Assembly (NCBI RefSeq): GCF_036417355.1
Contig: NZ_CP143889.1
Location: 1,922,001 to 1,986,000, forward strand
DNA length: 64,000 bases
Reading direction: 5' to 3'
Source: Akkermansia sp. RCC_12PD
Lineage (GTDB): Bacteria > Verrucomicrobiota > Verrucomicrobiia > Verrucomicrobiales > Akkermansiaceae
Position numbers and translations under genes: made by a program. The notes beneath the pieces are model-generated. The model made no database searches. It saw only the letters and a program-made list of their open reading frames with translations, and was not told where the DNA came from. Shown piece by piece: positions 32,968 through 47,920 of this stretch (within the stretch, counting starts at the first letter, position 1; each line of letters begins with the position of its first letter).

Positions 32968-33528
32968 ATGGACAAGTCAAATGATTTGGACGGGATTCGT
33001 CCTGTTCGCGAAGCTGTTTCGCCGATTGCGGCACTGGTTTTAGGTATTATCGGATTGGTGCTTGCAATTCTCGCCTTTCTTCCATGTCTGGGTTGGGTGG
33101 CAGTTATTCCCGGGCTGCTTTGCGCCATTTTATCCGTGATTCTGGGAGTCGTCGCGGTAAGACGCTATGACAATAGAACCTACTGTATGGCCAAAGGAGC
33201 GTTGACTTGCGGTTGTATTGCTCTGGTAGTCATTATCGGCGCGGTTATTTACCAGGGGATGATTCTGGCTCCGGTCATGAAGCAGGCGGATGTGCATACG
33301 CACGAATTCCGGCGCACTGCCCTTCGCGCCGTGAATGAGGCCAAAAAGGATATGTGCCCGGATTCCTGTGAAGCGGTGGATCGGGTCGTCTCCGTAGTGA
33401 TCAAACCGGACGATTCGTCGGAAACCGTGACTGAAACGTTTTTGGAAGTAGCTCCGCCTCCGGAACGGGGAGCTACCGCCGAGCTGGAAGGTCCCGTTCC
33501 GGAACGTTTCAAAGAGCAGGATAAGTAA
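32968..33528 (+). CDS. DUF4190-like small membrane protein, paralogue 2
   Basis: 186 residues. Hydrophobic segments at about 18-40, 42-64 and 80-100. Ala-Leu-Val-Leu-Gly-Ile-Ile-Gly-Leu-Val-Leu-Ala and Pro-Cys-Leu-Gly-Trp-Val-Ala-Val-Ile-Pro-Gly are shared with the 31780 product; the C-terminal half is a soluble domain of about 85 residues containing Cys-Pro-Asp-Ser-Cys. The paralogy and the DUF2752 gene between suggest duplication of a DUF4190 gene around it. Function unknown. Its promoter candidate is separate from that of the first copy. Confidence 0.75.
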   Translation: MDKSNDLDGIRPVREAVSPIAALVLGIIGLVLAILAFLPCLGWVAVIPGLLCAILSVILGVVAVRRYDNRTYCMAKGALTCGCIALVVIIGAVIYQGMILAPVMKQADVHTHEFRRTALRAVNEAKKDMCPDSCEAVDRVVSVVIKPDDSSETVTETFLEVAPPPERGATAELEGPVPERFKEQDK

Positions 33529-33820
33529 TTTTCCGAGAAGAGAGAGGGCGGGCTCCATCTTTCCAATTTTTGAGTGTGTCTGTTTCGGATTCCCTGCATT
33601 ATGGCGAATGACCCCCGTATATGTTCCGCAGAACGGGCCGGATTTGTCCTGTGGCTGCTTCTTATGTGAGCGGGCGTTCTTTGATGAATCATGGAGAAAG
33701 GGCAGTCCGGAGGGCTGGAAAATAACTTGAAGTGCTGAAGCAGGAAATTCATGGAATGTCCCTCCTGTCCGATTGGGGGCGGGCAGTTGGAGGGAATGCT
33801 CAAGCAGCGTTGATCGTTGA
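33529..33820. other. Intergenic region, no supported gene
   Basis: Spacer after the second DUF4190-like gene. Frames are short and broken on both strands; no hairpin with a T run. It leads into a possible glycosyltransferase remnant. Confidence 0.4.
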
Positions 33821-33988
33821 AAACGTAAAAGGCGTGGGAATGGAGATCTGAAAAAGATTCCTGCACGGTTGGGAGCGGATGACGGATTTATTTCGTACCA
33901 TGCTCCGGATTTGCAGGAAGAAGAGCTTGCCGCGGAGGAGGCATGCCACTTGATGATTGATTCAATAGTCTTGGGATCAATGGTCTAG
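33821..33988 (+). pseudogene. Possible C-terminal remnant of a glycosyltransferase
   Basis: An open stretch of 55 codons without a good start, bounded upstream by a stop, ends at TAG 33986-33988. Its translation (containing Gly-Ala-Asp-Asp-Gly-Phe-Ile-Ser-Tyr-His-Ala-Pro-Asp-Leu, then Glu-Glu-Ala) has strong protein-like composition. It resembles tails of family-4-like glycosyltransferases as I remember them. A second such fragment lies at 34983-35174. Weak on its own. Confidence 0.35.
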
Positions 33989-34074
33989 GCCCCTGGAAAC
34001 AAGGTGCGTTTTCAAAAGATGATGGGAGAAATGGAGCTGATGCGAGGCATCATTTCAATTGAACTATCATTTAT

Positions 34075-34863
34075 ATGAACCAATCCATATCAGAATATGC
34101 GCAGGGTATGCCTGCGGAACGGCCGGGAATGACATTTTTCATTCCCTGCAAAGCTAATAATGCCCCTCTGCTGGTTGAGGCGGTTCAATGCATCCGCTGG
34201 AGCACGCCGGAAGCGGGCATCGTCGTTCTGGACGACGAGCGGGCTCCGTGCCCCCAGACCGTGAAGGAAGTATTGCTCCATCTGTCCGTAGAATGGAAGC
34301 TTTTGAAAAAAACGCACACGTCTTCAGACCATGCGGCCTCCATCCTTTCCCTGATGGCCCAGTCCATACGGCATCCGGAGGACGTTCTGGTGCGCACCAA
34401 GCCGGATAATCTGGTTCTGTGTGCCGATTTCCTGAGGAACTTCGGCCGCTCCGGTTCCGGGCTCTGCGGGACCTGTTTGCGCTCCGGTTTGCTGAGCAAT
34501 GAGCTGTATGCCTTGAAGCCCCCCGTTCTGCTGGCCATTCTTCAGCATTTGGAACAGTCTTCCTCCACGATGAAGTGTCCGGAAGGAGCGGTGGTTCTGG
34601 GGGCGTTTACCGCTTTGTTTCCGGACGGGGCGCCGCTGCTTGCCAAGGCATGGACGCGCGGCTCCGGAGGTCCCCTGTGGGGATATTACAACTGGATGAC
34701 TTTCCCGTCTGCGGAATCCCTGGCGGATATGGACGTGGTTTCCCTGAGCCGGCGCTACCAGGACAAAGTGGCGCGTTCTGCACGGCTTTCCGTGATGAGG
34801 TGCCTACGCCGCACGCTTGGCATTCCCCGTACCTCCGCCAATTCCCAGGGCGCCGATGAATAA
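34075..34863 (+). CDS. Protein of unknown function, possibly GT-A-like
   Basis: 262 residues, no signal peptide or membrane segment. An early Thr-Phe-Phe-Ile-Pro-Cys-Lys-Ala-Asn strand, an Ile-Val-Val-Leu-Asp-Asp strand and Val-Arg-Thr-Lys-Pro-Asp-Asn-Leu-Val-Leu could fit a nucleotide-sugar GT-A fold, with Asp-Asn in place of the usual DxD. I cannot assign a family. It lies between two glycosyltransferase-like remnants, so it may be the surviving gene of a decayed surface-polysaccharide locus. Confidence 0.65.
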   Translation: MNQSISEYAQGMPAERPGMTFFIPCKANNAPLLVEAVQCIRWSTPEAGIVVLDDERAPCPQTVKEVLLHLSVEWKLLKKTHTSSDHAASILSLMAQSIRHPEDVLVRTKPDNLVLCADFLRNFGRSGSGLCGTCLRSGLLSNELYALKPPVLLAILQHLEQSSSTMKCPEGAVVLGAFTALFPDGAPLLAKAWTRGSGGPLWGYYNWMTFPSAESLADMDVVSLSRRYQDKVARSARLSVMRCLRRTLGIPRTSANSQGADE

Positions 34864-34982
34864 CAACAGCAGCATCTCCGGGAATGGGTTGAGGAAAAGC
34901 CCGGCGAAGTTTTCCCCCTTTTCCCGGCGGATACAAACATTCAACGAAAAAACAAGGTGAATGAAAACGGCAATCATCTGCC

Positions 34983-35174
34983 TGCTCCGGAATAGTCCGA
35001 AGACATTCATATCATCCTGAGGCCATGGCTGCTGCTGATTTTTCCCGGCAGGATTTTTGTGAGAGGTGCCATATTGTGCTGTGCCCAACGGATGTGGCGG
35101 AGAACTGGCCGTGCATCGGCTTTGAAGCGATGGCGGGCGGGAGCGTGCTGGCCGTGGACAGGCGCGGTGCCTAG
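34983..35174 (+). pseudogene. Glycosyltransferase gene fragment
   Basis: The frame reads Cys-His-Ile-Val-Leu-Cys-Pro-Thr-Asp, then Asn-Trp-Pro-Cys-Ile-Gly-Phe-Glu-Ala-Met-Ala-Gly-Gly-Ser-Val-Leu-Ala-Val-Asp, the E-x-x-x-G nucleotide-sugar loop of GT4/GT1-type enzymes. It is stopped by TAG 35172-35174. A shifted frame continues Lys-Lys-Met-Ile-Glu-Tyr-Gly, a usual continuation, so a frameshift is likely. The rest of the enzyme is missing. An ATG at 35025 exists but the similarity starts upstream of it. Confidence 0.5.
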
Positions 35175-35374
35175 GAAAAAGATGATCGAATACGGCAGTC
35201 CGATAGGAATGGAGGCTTCCCTGGAGAGCTGGGGGAGGCGTTTGCACGATTGCGGAATTGCCGGAATGGGCCTGCCTTTTTATTTCTTAATTTCCTTTTT
35301 CTGCCGGGCCCTTCTCTGCGGCCAGCCGACTCCTGTTTCATTGGGAAAAGGAGCATTCCGCCAGGGATACTGCC
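35175..35374. other. Remnant sequence, no intact gene
   Basis: Shifted continuation of the glycosyltransferase fragment for about 30 codons, then nothing recognisable before the stop of the FtsB-type gene. A 107-codon plus-strand frame spanning 35059-35382 is compositionally poor. Confidence 0.35.
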
Positions 35375-35743
35375 CTATTTAAGACGATTGGATTCCGCAA
35401 AGCGGAGGATATGCTCGCCGGGAAGGGCCAGGTTGCCCTTGTCCCGCGCGATCATTTCAAAGTAGTGGGGGTCCTGCGATATCCAGATGAATTCGTTTTT
35501 GGACTGTTCCATCTGTTCCCGCGCCTTTTCCAGACGCGCCTGCAGGAAGGAGCGTTCATGTTCCAGGGAGCGCAGGTCCTTCCACGGCTTGAAGCAGACC
35601 AGAGAGAGCAACATGGTCAGGCACAGGGCCAGCACAATGGCGAAGAGCCGCAGAGCCCTCTGAACGATGAGGGCACGTTTTTCCCGGCGGATTTCAAGTT
35701 CCGCCAAGGTAAAACGATGGTAATAGCGGCGTCTCCAGAGCAT
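35375..35743 (-). CDS. FtsB/DivIC-type septum formation protein
   Basis: 122 residues: a basic cytoplasmic N-terminus, one membrane helix (about 31-50), a coiled coil (about 55-90, rich in Leu, Glu, Arg), then Glu-Met-Ile-Ala-Arg-Asp-Lys-Gly-Asn-Leu-Ala-Leu-Pro-Gly-Glu, the typical FtsB/DivIC tail. These proteins join FtsL and DivIB/FtsQ at the division site. It follows eno by 28 bp on the same strand, an arrangement found in many bacteria, so the two are probably one transcript. Confidence 0.87.
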   Translation of the reverse strand: MLWRRRYYHRFTLAELEIRREKRALIVQRALRLFAIVLALCLTMLLSLVCFKPWKDLRSLEHERSFLQARLEKAREQMEQSKNEFIWISQDPHYFEMIARDKGNLALPGEHILRFAESNRLK

Positions 35744-35771
35744 TTTACTAAGTCAAACAAAGCATTTTTGA

Positions 35772-37127
<1,356 letters not shown>

Positions 37128-37161
37128 TCATGAGCCGGAAATGAGCCGGAAAAGTGTGGCT

Positions 37162-37815
37162 TCAGGCCCGGAAACGGCGCAGAACGAGGGTTATGTATTC
37201 CAGGACGTCCGGTTCTGAAATTCCTCCCGAGAAGTAGAAGGGCCTGCCGGAGGGCTGGGGAATGGAGATGCGGCGGTATTTGTCCCCATCCCCTCCCGGA
37301 CGTTCCACGGCCACATCAGCCTGCATGGGCAGCAGGAAGGTCCATGTGGAGCCCAGCGGCCCGATGCCGCGGAAGAGGGCGCCGCGACCCGGTTCCGCGC
37401 GGACTACGACCTTGCCCAGAAGCATGTCCACGCAAATGAAGATGATGAATGCCTCGCTTACGGCAAAGAAGGTGGTGAAGACGGGCAGGGCGAAGTCCGT
37501 TTTTGCCGGTCCCAGGGACAGCCAGAGAAGGAAGAGGGTGATGAGGCCCCAGATGAGGGCGAAGCCCAGAGCTAGCAGGACTTTAAAGCGGGAGTGCCTG
37601 TAGGTGAGCGTGATCCTGCCGTCTTCCATCTGCATGGTCAGATGTTTGGGAGGTGAGGCCAGGGGGGCGGGGGATTCGTTTTCCCGGATCAGGGAGTTCC
37701 AGGGGACGGCATGGCCGCAGCTTCCGCAGGTGACGGTATCCTGGACGGCGTCCACATCCGCGGCGGAAAAGGGGGCGCCGCATTTGGGGCAGTTGAATTG
37801 GCCGGGCTGTTTCAT
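37162..37815 (-). CDS. Zinc-ribbon membrane protein of unknown function
   Basis: 217 residues. The N-terminus has two CxxC knuckles (Cys9/Cys12 and Cys30/Cys33), a zinc ribbon. Two membrane helices follow at about residues 79-103 and 110-132, then a C-terminal beta-rich domain of about 80 residues. Such proteins are common in Planctomycetes/Verrucomicrobia, with no known activity. It is divergent from the AlkD-type gene and stands upstream of eno on the same strand, with a gap of about 95 bp. Confidence 0.72.
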   Translation of the reverse strand: MKQPGQFNCPKCGAPFSAADVDAVQDTVTCGSCGHAVPWNSLIRENESPAPLASPPKHLTMQMEDGRITLTYRHSRFKVLLALGFALIWGLITLFLLWLSLGPAKTDFALPVFTTFFAVSEAFIIFICVDMLLGKVVVRAEPGRGALFRGIGPLGSTWTFLLPMQADVAVERPGGDGDKYRRISIPQPSGRPFYFSGGISEPDVLEYITLVLRRFRA

Positions 37816-37911
37816 AGGGACAAGGGTGCGTGCTGCTCCCTACGCTACTATAATGGCCTGTCGGTTGCCATTTCTTTTTCTCCCTTGTCCCTGATTCCCT
37901 CCTTTTATAGG

Positions 37912-38616
37912 ATGCCGCCCATGATTGAGAGAAGACGCAGACTCCGGGAGAAGGTGGAGGCACTGGCAGAACCGGAGTTCCGGAAATTTTCCGCTTCCCT
38001 GATTCCCGGCGCTATCCGCCTTCTGGGGGTGAGGATCCCCCTGTTGAGGAGCCTGGCGAGGGAAGAGGCGCGGGGAGACTGGAGGGAACTGCTGGAGCAC
38101 CCGGCGGAAGAGCCGTATGCGGAAGAGGTGATGCTGGACGGAATGCTGACCGGATTGGCGCGGATGGAGCCGGAGGAGCGCCTGGAGTGGGTGGGGCGTT
38201 TTGTTCCACGCATGGATAACTGGGCTGTGTGTGATATGTTCTGCGCCGGGTTGAAGTTCAGCAAAAGGCATCCGGAAATGGTCTGGGATTTCATTCAGCC
38301 GTATTTGAAGCATCCGGATGCGTGGCATGTGCGCTTTGCCGTGGTGATGTTGCTGGACCATTTCATCACGGAGGATTACGTGGAACGCGTGCTGGACCTG
38401 CTGGACGGGGTGCTCCACAGGGATTATTATGTGTCCATGGCCGTAGCCTGGGCCGTTTCCGTCTGCTATGTGAAGTTCCCGGCGCTGACGCTGAAGTACC
38501 TGCGGCGTTCCTCCCTGCCTGATTTTTCTTACAACAAGGCTCTTCAAAAGATTATCGAGTCTTTGAGGGTGAGCCGGGAGGACAAGGCGCTGATGAGGAG
38601 CATGAAACGGCGCTGA
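37912..38616 (+). CDS. DNA alkylation repair protein (AlkD-like HEAT glycosylase)
   Basis: 234 residues from ATG 37912; ATG 37921 would give 231. All-helical HEAT-like repeats as in AlkD: Arg-Asn/Asp-Trp-Ala-Val-Cys-Asp-Met-Phe (the conserved Trp and Asp), followed by Trp-Asp-Phe-Ile-Gln-Pro and Trp-His-Val-Arg-Phe-Ala-Val-Val-Met-Leu, then Tyr-Val-Ser-Met-Ala-Val-Ala-Trp-Ala. AlkD-type enzymes remove bulky or cationic alkylated bases without base flipping. Monocistronic, between a divergent gene and dapL. Confidence 0.85.
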   Translation: MPPMIERRRRLREKVEALAEPEFRKFSASLIPGAIRLLGVRIPLLRSLAREEARGDWRELLEHPAEEPYAEEVMLDGMLTGLARMEPEERLEWVGRFVPRMDNWAVCDMFCAGLKFSKRHPEMVWDFIQPYLKHPDAWHVRFAVVMLLDHFITEDYVERVLDLLDGVLHRDYYVSMAVAWAVSVCYVKFPALTLKYLRRSSLPDFSYNKALQKIIESLRVSREDKALMRSMKRR

Positions 38617-38755
38617 ATTCCCTGGAGCGCCTCTTTCCGGCGAGTGCCCAGCAAACGCGAGAAGATTTTTTACCAGAAGGGGCGGAGATGCCGGACCCCG
38701 GTCTTGATTCCTTCCTGTGTACGGTATGGAATGGGTTCCACTTACTACTACAACC

Positions 38756-39997
38756 ATGGCTATTATCAACGACCATTTCCTCAAGCTGCAGGCGGGATAT
38801 TTGTTCCCGGAGATCAATCGCCGCGTGAACGCGTTCATCCAGGCCCATCCTGAAGCGGCTCGCCGGCTGATCCGCTGCGGCATAGGCGACGTGACGGAAC
38901 CGCTACCCCAGGCCGCCATTGAGGCCATGCACCAGGCGGTTGACGATCTTGCCACGCATGAACGCTTTCACGGCTACGGTCCGGAGCAGGGTTATTTCTG
39001 GCTGAGGGAGGCGATTGCGAAGAAAGCCTACCAGGTCCACGGAATTCATGTGGAGGTGGACGAGATTTTCGTGTCCGACGGCGCGAAGTGCGACACGGGG
39101 AACATTCTGGATATTTTCGGCAGAGGAAACAGGATTGCCGTGCCGGACCCGGTTTATCCCGTTTACGTGGATACAAACGTGATGGCCGGCAATACGGGGG
39201 AGGCCCGCAAGGACGGATCCTACGAGGGGTTGGTGTATCTGCCCTGCACGCCGGAGAACAATTTTGTGCCCGATCTGCCACAGGAACATGTAGATTTGAT
39301 TTACCTGTGCTTCCCGAACAATCCGACCGGGGCGGTAGCCTCCCGCATGGAGCTGCTGAAGTGGGTGGAGTACGCCCGCGCCAACCATGCGATTATTCTG
39401 TATGATTCAGCCTATGAGGCGTTTATTCAGGATCCGGATGTTCCCAGGTCCATTTTTGAGATTCCCGGCGCGCGCGACTGCGCCATTGAGTTCCGTTCCT
39501 TTTCCAAGCAGGGCGGCTTTACGGGCGTGCGCTGCGGCTATGTGGTGATTCCGAAGGAGCTGAAGGGCCATGACGCCGACGGGAACAAGGTGCCTATCTC
39601 CCAGTTGTGGAGCCGCCGCACCAGCACGAAGTTCAATGGAGCCTCCTACATCGTCCAGCGCGGTGCGGCAGCCCTGTTCACGCTGGAAGGGATGGCGCAG
39701 ACCGATGTTCTGATCAGCCATTATCTGGGGAATGCCTCCCTTCTGCTGAATGCGTGCCGCCAGGCGGGCATGCGCGTGTGGGGTGGAGAAAACGCGCCCT
39801 ATGTGTGGGCGGCCTGTCCGGACGGCCTGGACAGTTGGGGATTGTTTGACAAGATGCTGGCCGAGGCGAATGTCGTCATCACTCCGGGTTCCGGCTTCGG
39901 CTCCAAGGGGGAAGGCTTCTTCCGCATTTCCGCGTTCAACTCACGGGAGAACGTGGAGGAGGTGTGCCGCCGCATTCACGCCCTGTTTGCCAGATAA
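38756..39997 (+). CDS. dapL: LL-diaminopimelate aminotransferase
   Basis: Makes LL-diaminopimelate directly from tetrahydrodipicolinate, giving lysine and peptidoglycan precursors; the short pathway is known in Chlamydiae, Verrucomicrobia and plants. 413 residues from ATG 38756 (an in-frame ATG at 38717 is unlikely). Fold-type I PLP enzyme: Gly-Tyr-Leu-Phe-Pro-Glu-Ile near the N-terminus, Phe-Pro-Asn-Asn-Pro-Thr-Gly-Ala, Asp-Ser-Ala-Tyr-Glu-Ala-Phe, and [10 protein letters not shown] with the PLP lysine. A strong terminator follows at 40022. Confidence 0.95.
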   Translation: MAIINDHFLKLQAGYLFPEINRRVNAFIQAHPEAARRLIRCGIGDVTEPLPQAAIEAMHQAVDDLATHERFHGYGPEQGYFWLREAIAKKAYQVHGIHVEVDEIFVSDGAKCDTGNILDIFGRGNRIAVPDPVYPVYVDTNVMAGNTGEARKDGSYEGLVYLPCTPENNFVPDLPQEHVDLIYLCFPNNPTGAVASRMELLKWVEYARANHAIILYDSAYEAFIQDPDVPRSIFEIPGARDCAIEFRSFSKQGGFTGVRCGYVVIPKELKGHDADGNKVPISQLWSRRTSTKFNGASYIVQRGAAALFTLEGMAQTDVLISHYLGNASLLLNACRQAGMRVWGGENAPYVWAACPDGLDSWGLFDKMLAEANVVITPGSGFGSKGEGFFRISAFNSRENVEEVCRRIHALFAR

Positions 39998-40021
39998 ACG
40001 GAGTTTTCAGCCTTGATGGCA

Positions 40022-40057
40022 AAACACCCTCCGCCCGGGCGGAGGGTGTTTATTTTT
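40022..40057 (+). terminator. Strong terminator after dapL
   Basis: A perfect 30-base palindrome (40022-40051) around a GGGCCC-type centre, followed by TATTTTT. The stem has up to 13 bp with a small loop. It can work in both directions, also for the degraded minus-strand gene that converges from the right. Confidence 0.92.
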
Positions 40058-40102
40058 GACGCTTCCTATTTGCGCGGCGGGGTGTTTTATGCAGAAGGTT
40101 TT

Positions 40103-41110
40103 TCAGAAGACTGCGCGGAGCTGAATGCTGCCGTTAAATTCATCCCGCTTGCCGGTGTAACCTTTTATTCCCAGACCAAGGAAGATTGGTTTTCCCGCCA
40201 ACGGCTGGAATTCCACTCCCAGTTCCTCCATGCCCGTCCCTCCGCGGAGGCTGGGCGCGGCGATGTCCTGTCTGTACGCGACGGCACGGAACCTGATGTT
40301 GTTCCCGGCCGATGTCAGCGCGGTCACCGTTCTGATGGATTCAGAGGAAACGGGCAGGGGAATTCATTCTGATTTTGGAGTTAAAATTGCGTTCACAGAA
40401 TAATCCGGCATGCCCCCGTAGCAGGGGGGGAGAGGTTGCAGGTGGAGGGATTGCCCGCTCCGTCTGTCAAGTCCCCGCTGCGATAGTCCGCATCCGGCCT
40501 TCCCGCTTGGAAGGAGGCTTCCAGCACAAGCCCTTTCAAGCCTCAGGAAATGAAGTTTTATAGCGGGGCAGGATGCCGCCGCCGTAATAGGATGTGTCCC
40601 CGGTGGCGCGGACGGAAGTGGCATCTTCAAAGAAGCTGCCCAGTACCAAGGAGCGGAGTTTCTGAAGACTGGTGGAGACGCTGGAGAGGTCCACATGGGC
40701 TCCGTACCATATTGGGAATGGCTTCCGGACATGGCGAAGAAGGCCCGCATGCCGGATGGGGCAGTTTCCTGCATGGGGCCAGAACGGCATTGTTGATTTC
40801 CTGGTCAGTGACCAGAGCTCCGCCCTGGCCGGCCAGGAGCATGACGGCGGCTCAGCCTTCGGAAGGGGATTTGGTTGGCGGATTGAACCGCGCTCCGTGA
40901 TGGGGGCGTCAATGCTGTTTTCTCCGGGAGTGACGGTCACGTCATACAGGAAGGAGGTACCGCGTTTGATGCCGGAAATGGGAGGTGTTTTCTGCGTTAT
41001 TCCCGTCGTGTTTATCCCATTTCCGTTGCGGATGAAAGAGATGGTTTTTCCAACGAAGGGAAGGGGGTATCAGAGTCAAATCCTCTCATTAACTTGGATT
41101 GACCAAGGTC
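40103..41110 (-). pseudogene. Decayed autotransporter (passenger end and beta-barrel)
   Basis: Reading the minus strand in order and switching frames gives: Tyr-Asp-Val-Thr-Val-Thr-Pro-Gly-Glu-Asn; Leu-Ala-Gly-Gln-Gly-Gly-Ala-Leu-Val; Trp-Tyr-Gly-Ala-His; Gly-Asp-Thr-Ser-Tyr-Tyr-Gly-Gly-Gly-Ile-Leu-Pro-Arg-Tyr; Gly-Leu-Val-Leu-Glu-Ala-Ser-Phe-Gln-Ala-Gly-Arg; and a last segment ending Leu-Arg-Ala-Val-Phe, a typical outer-membrane C-terminal strand. These are autotransporter barrel signatures in the right order, but in at least three frames with stops between. The 5' passenger is missing, so the gene is dead. A-type mutations and deletions caused the decay. Confidence 0.6.
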
Positions 41111-41162
41111 CGGCATGCCGGACAAAATGATAGCGTTATGGCTGGCTGCCCCGTTTTCCGTT

Positions 41163-45822
<4,660 letters not shown>

Positions 45823-45876
45823 AAGAAGTGCGGCGGACATGACGTTTTGTTGAAGTATTCCCATATTGAAAACGTT

Positions 45877-47478
45877 ATGAGATTATGCCGTCTTTTATGT
45901 CTTGCCGCCATCGGGTCAGCCGTTCCCTCCGCGGTTTGCGCCGATTTTCCAAATCCCTATCCCGCTCCGGTTTCCGGAGCGCGCCTGACGCCGGAGACAT
46001 CTCCGCTGCCGTCGATCAATGGAGCCCGCGTCCTGGGAGTCAGGCCTGGGTCCGAAGTGCTGTTCCAGGTGCCGGTTTCCGGAGAGCGTCCCATGCAGAT
46101 CAGAGTGTCCGGATTGCCCTCAGGGGTGAAGATGGATTCCCGAGGCCTGATTTCCGGCAAAGCCCCGATGCGGAAGGGGGAATACCGGGTGAAGCTTGAG
46201 GCCGCCAACAGGCACGGAAAGGATGCCGGGGAATGGGTATTGAAGGTGGGTGACGATTTATGCCTCACTCCGCCGATGGGCTGGAGCAGCTGGTATTCTT
46301 ACAGCGAGGCGGTAGGACAGGACCAGGTACTCAAGACCGCCCGGCTTTTTGTGGAACGCGGGCTGGTCAACCATGGCTGGACCTACATCAACATTGACGA
46401 TTGTTGGCAGGGGAAACGGGGAGGGAAGAATTTTTCCATTCAACCCAACAAGCGTTTCCCCGATATGAAGTCCATGTGCCGTGCCATTCATGCCATGGGG
46501 CTGAAGGCTGGCATTTATTCAACGCCGTGGATGGGGACGTATGCCGGCTTTATCGGCGGAAGCGCGCCGGACAAGAAGGCGGATTATGCAGGATTGAGCA
46601 TCCCGGAAAAGGACCGTTTGCAGGAGTATCAGATATTCGGACGCTATCCCGGCGTTCACCGTCAGCATGCCGACCGCACAGGGCCCGTATGGCTGTTTGA
46701 CCGCGACGCCCGGCAGTGGGCCGAATGGGGATTCGATTACGTGAAGGTGGATTGGAAACCCAATGACGTGCCCACGACGAAACGCATCCGGAAAGCACTG
46801 GATGAGTCCGGGCGCGATATCGTGCTGAGTCTGTCCAATGCGGCTCCGTATGAGCATGTGGAAGAGTTGTCCAGGCTGGCCAATTTGTGGAGAACGACGG
46901 GAGATATCGAGGACCATTGGGGCAGTGTCAGCGGCATCGGCTTTTCCCAGGAACGCTGGCAGAAGTACATGCGCCCGGGACATTGGAACGATCCGGACAT
47001 TCTCCAGGTCGGCAAGCTGGGCAAGCCCAACCGGCCCAATACTGCGTTTGGCCAGACGAGGTTGTCCCCGGATGAACAATACACGCATGTGACTCTGTGG
47101 TGTCTGCTGTCTGCTCCCCTCATTATTTCCTGCGACCTGGAGAATATTGATTCGTTCACGATGGGTCTGCTGACCAATGACGAGGTGATTGCCGTGGACC
47201 AGGATCCGGCGGCCCATCCGGCCCGTAGGGCGTGGAACCAGGGGAATTTCCAGGTATGGACGAAGGAGCTGGCGGACGGTTCCACAGCTGCGGGCTTTTT
47301 CAATATCGGCGGTTCGAAGGAGGTTCTGAAGGTGAATCTGAAGGATATCGGCCTGTCTGGTCCCCATCAAGTGCGGGACCTTTGGAAGCGTGCGGACCAG
47401 GGAACGGCTGAAGGGGACATTGCCGTGGAGCTCAACAGTCACGGTGCGGCCATGTTCCGCTTCACCAAGAAAGAGTGA
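45877..47478 (+). CDS. Secreted GH27 alpha-galactosidase
   Basis: Removes terminal alpha-galactose (or alpha-GalNAc) from glycans. 533 residues from ATG 45877, which precedes a signal peptide (Leu-Cys-Leu-Ala-Ala-Ile-Gly, cleavage after Val-Cys-Ala). An Ig-like/putative-Ig domain (about 40-125) is followed by the TIM barrel: Pro-Pro-Met-Gly-Trp-Ser-Ser-Trp, Asn-Ile-Asp-Asp-Cys-Trp, the nucleophile Asp292 in Val-Lys-Val-Asp-Trp, and Asp343 in Thr-Gly-Asp-Ile as likely acid/base. A C-terminal beta domain ends at Phe-Arg-Phe-Thr-Lys-Lys. In a mucus-dwelling bacterium it could act on mucin caps; specificity cannot be read from sequence. Confidence 0.93.
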   Translation: MRLCRLLCLAAIGSAVPSAVCADFPNPYPAPVSGARLTPETSPLPSINGARVLGVRPGSEVLFQVPVSGERPMQIRVSGLPSGVKMDSRGLISGKAPMRKGEYRVKLEAANRHGKDAGEWVLKVGDDLCLTPPMGWSSWYSYSEAVGQDQVLKTARLFVERGLVNHGWTYINIDDCWQGKRGGKNFSIQPNKRFPDMKSMCRAIHAMGLKAGIYSTPWMGTYAGFIGGSAPDKKADYAGLSIPEKDRLQEYQIFGRYPGVHRQHADRTGPVWLFDRDARQWAEWGFDYVKVDWKPNDVPTTKRIRKALDESGRDIVLSLSNAAPYEHVEELSRLANLWRTTGDIEDHWGSVSGIGFSQERWQKYMRPGHWNDPDILQVGKLGKPNRPNTAFGQTRLSPDEQYTHVTLWCLLSAPLIISCDLENIDSFTMGLLTNDEVIAVDQDPAAHPARRAWNQGNFQVWTKELADGSTAAGFFNIGGSKEVLKVNLKDIGLSGPHQVRDLWKRADQGTAEGDIAVELNSHGAAMFRFTKKE

Positions 47479-47837
47479 TGCCTAGTATGCGGGCAGGCTT
47501 ATCAGGATGATTCTTCCTGGGGGCTTATCCAGAGATTCCGCACCTTGATTACGGATATCCGGCAGATACGTACAGGTCTGGAGCCGGAGCTCCGGATTGT
47601 TTTTCCGTCCGTGTTTTCTGATTTATTTGCGGAGCATTTCATTTACCGGTGCGGGAGCAAGCTTAAGACATATGAAAACATCCCGGAATGGTGCTTATTT
47701 TTCCCCTATGCTTTTTGTGTTTCCGTTTCTTTATTTCAGAGGATGGATGATTTAATTTTTTACTTTGAAATCAATTTGTGCCCGGCAGGGAACAAGAGAA
47801 ACACATTTGTTATTTGATTGCACGGGTACAAATAGAA
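47479..47837. other. Intergenic region, no supported gene
   Basis: Spacer after the alpha-galactosidase, fading into AT-rich sequence. A 90-codon frame at 47545-47817 has no family resemblance or good start. The region separates convergent transcripts; the terminator at 47838-47867 marks its right end. Confidence 0.4.
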
Positions 47838-47867
47838 AGAACCGCCCCGGTAATCCGGGACGGTTCT
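47838..47867. terminator. Terminator, mainly for the small minus-strand gene
   Basis: Arms AGAACCG (47838-47844) and CGGTTCT (47861-47867), then one mismatch and a further 5-bp CCCGG/CCGGG stem around loop TAAT. On the minus strand it is followed by TTTCTATTT, fitting the gene at 47921-48145; the plus strand has a weaker A/T context. Confidence 0.75.
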
Positions 47868-47920
47868 CAAGTTTCAAAAAGATTGAATGTGACTTTGCCT
47901 TGTTCTCTGTTCAGAGCGGC

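Noticed and set aside
40013-40372. 119-codon plus-strand frame after dapL
   Set aside because: It reads straight through the strong dapL terminator and lies over the autotransporter relic on the other strand.
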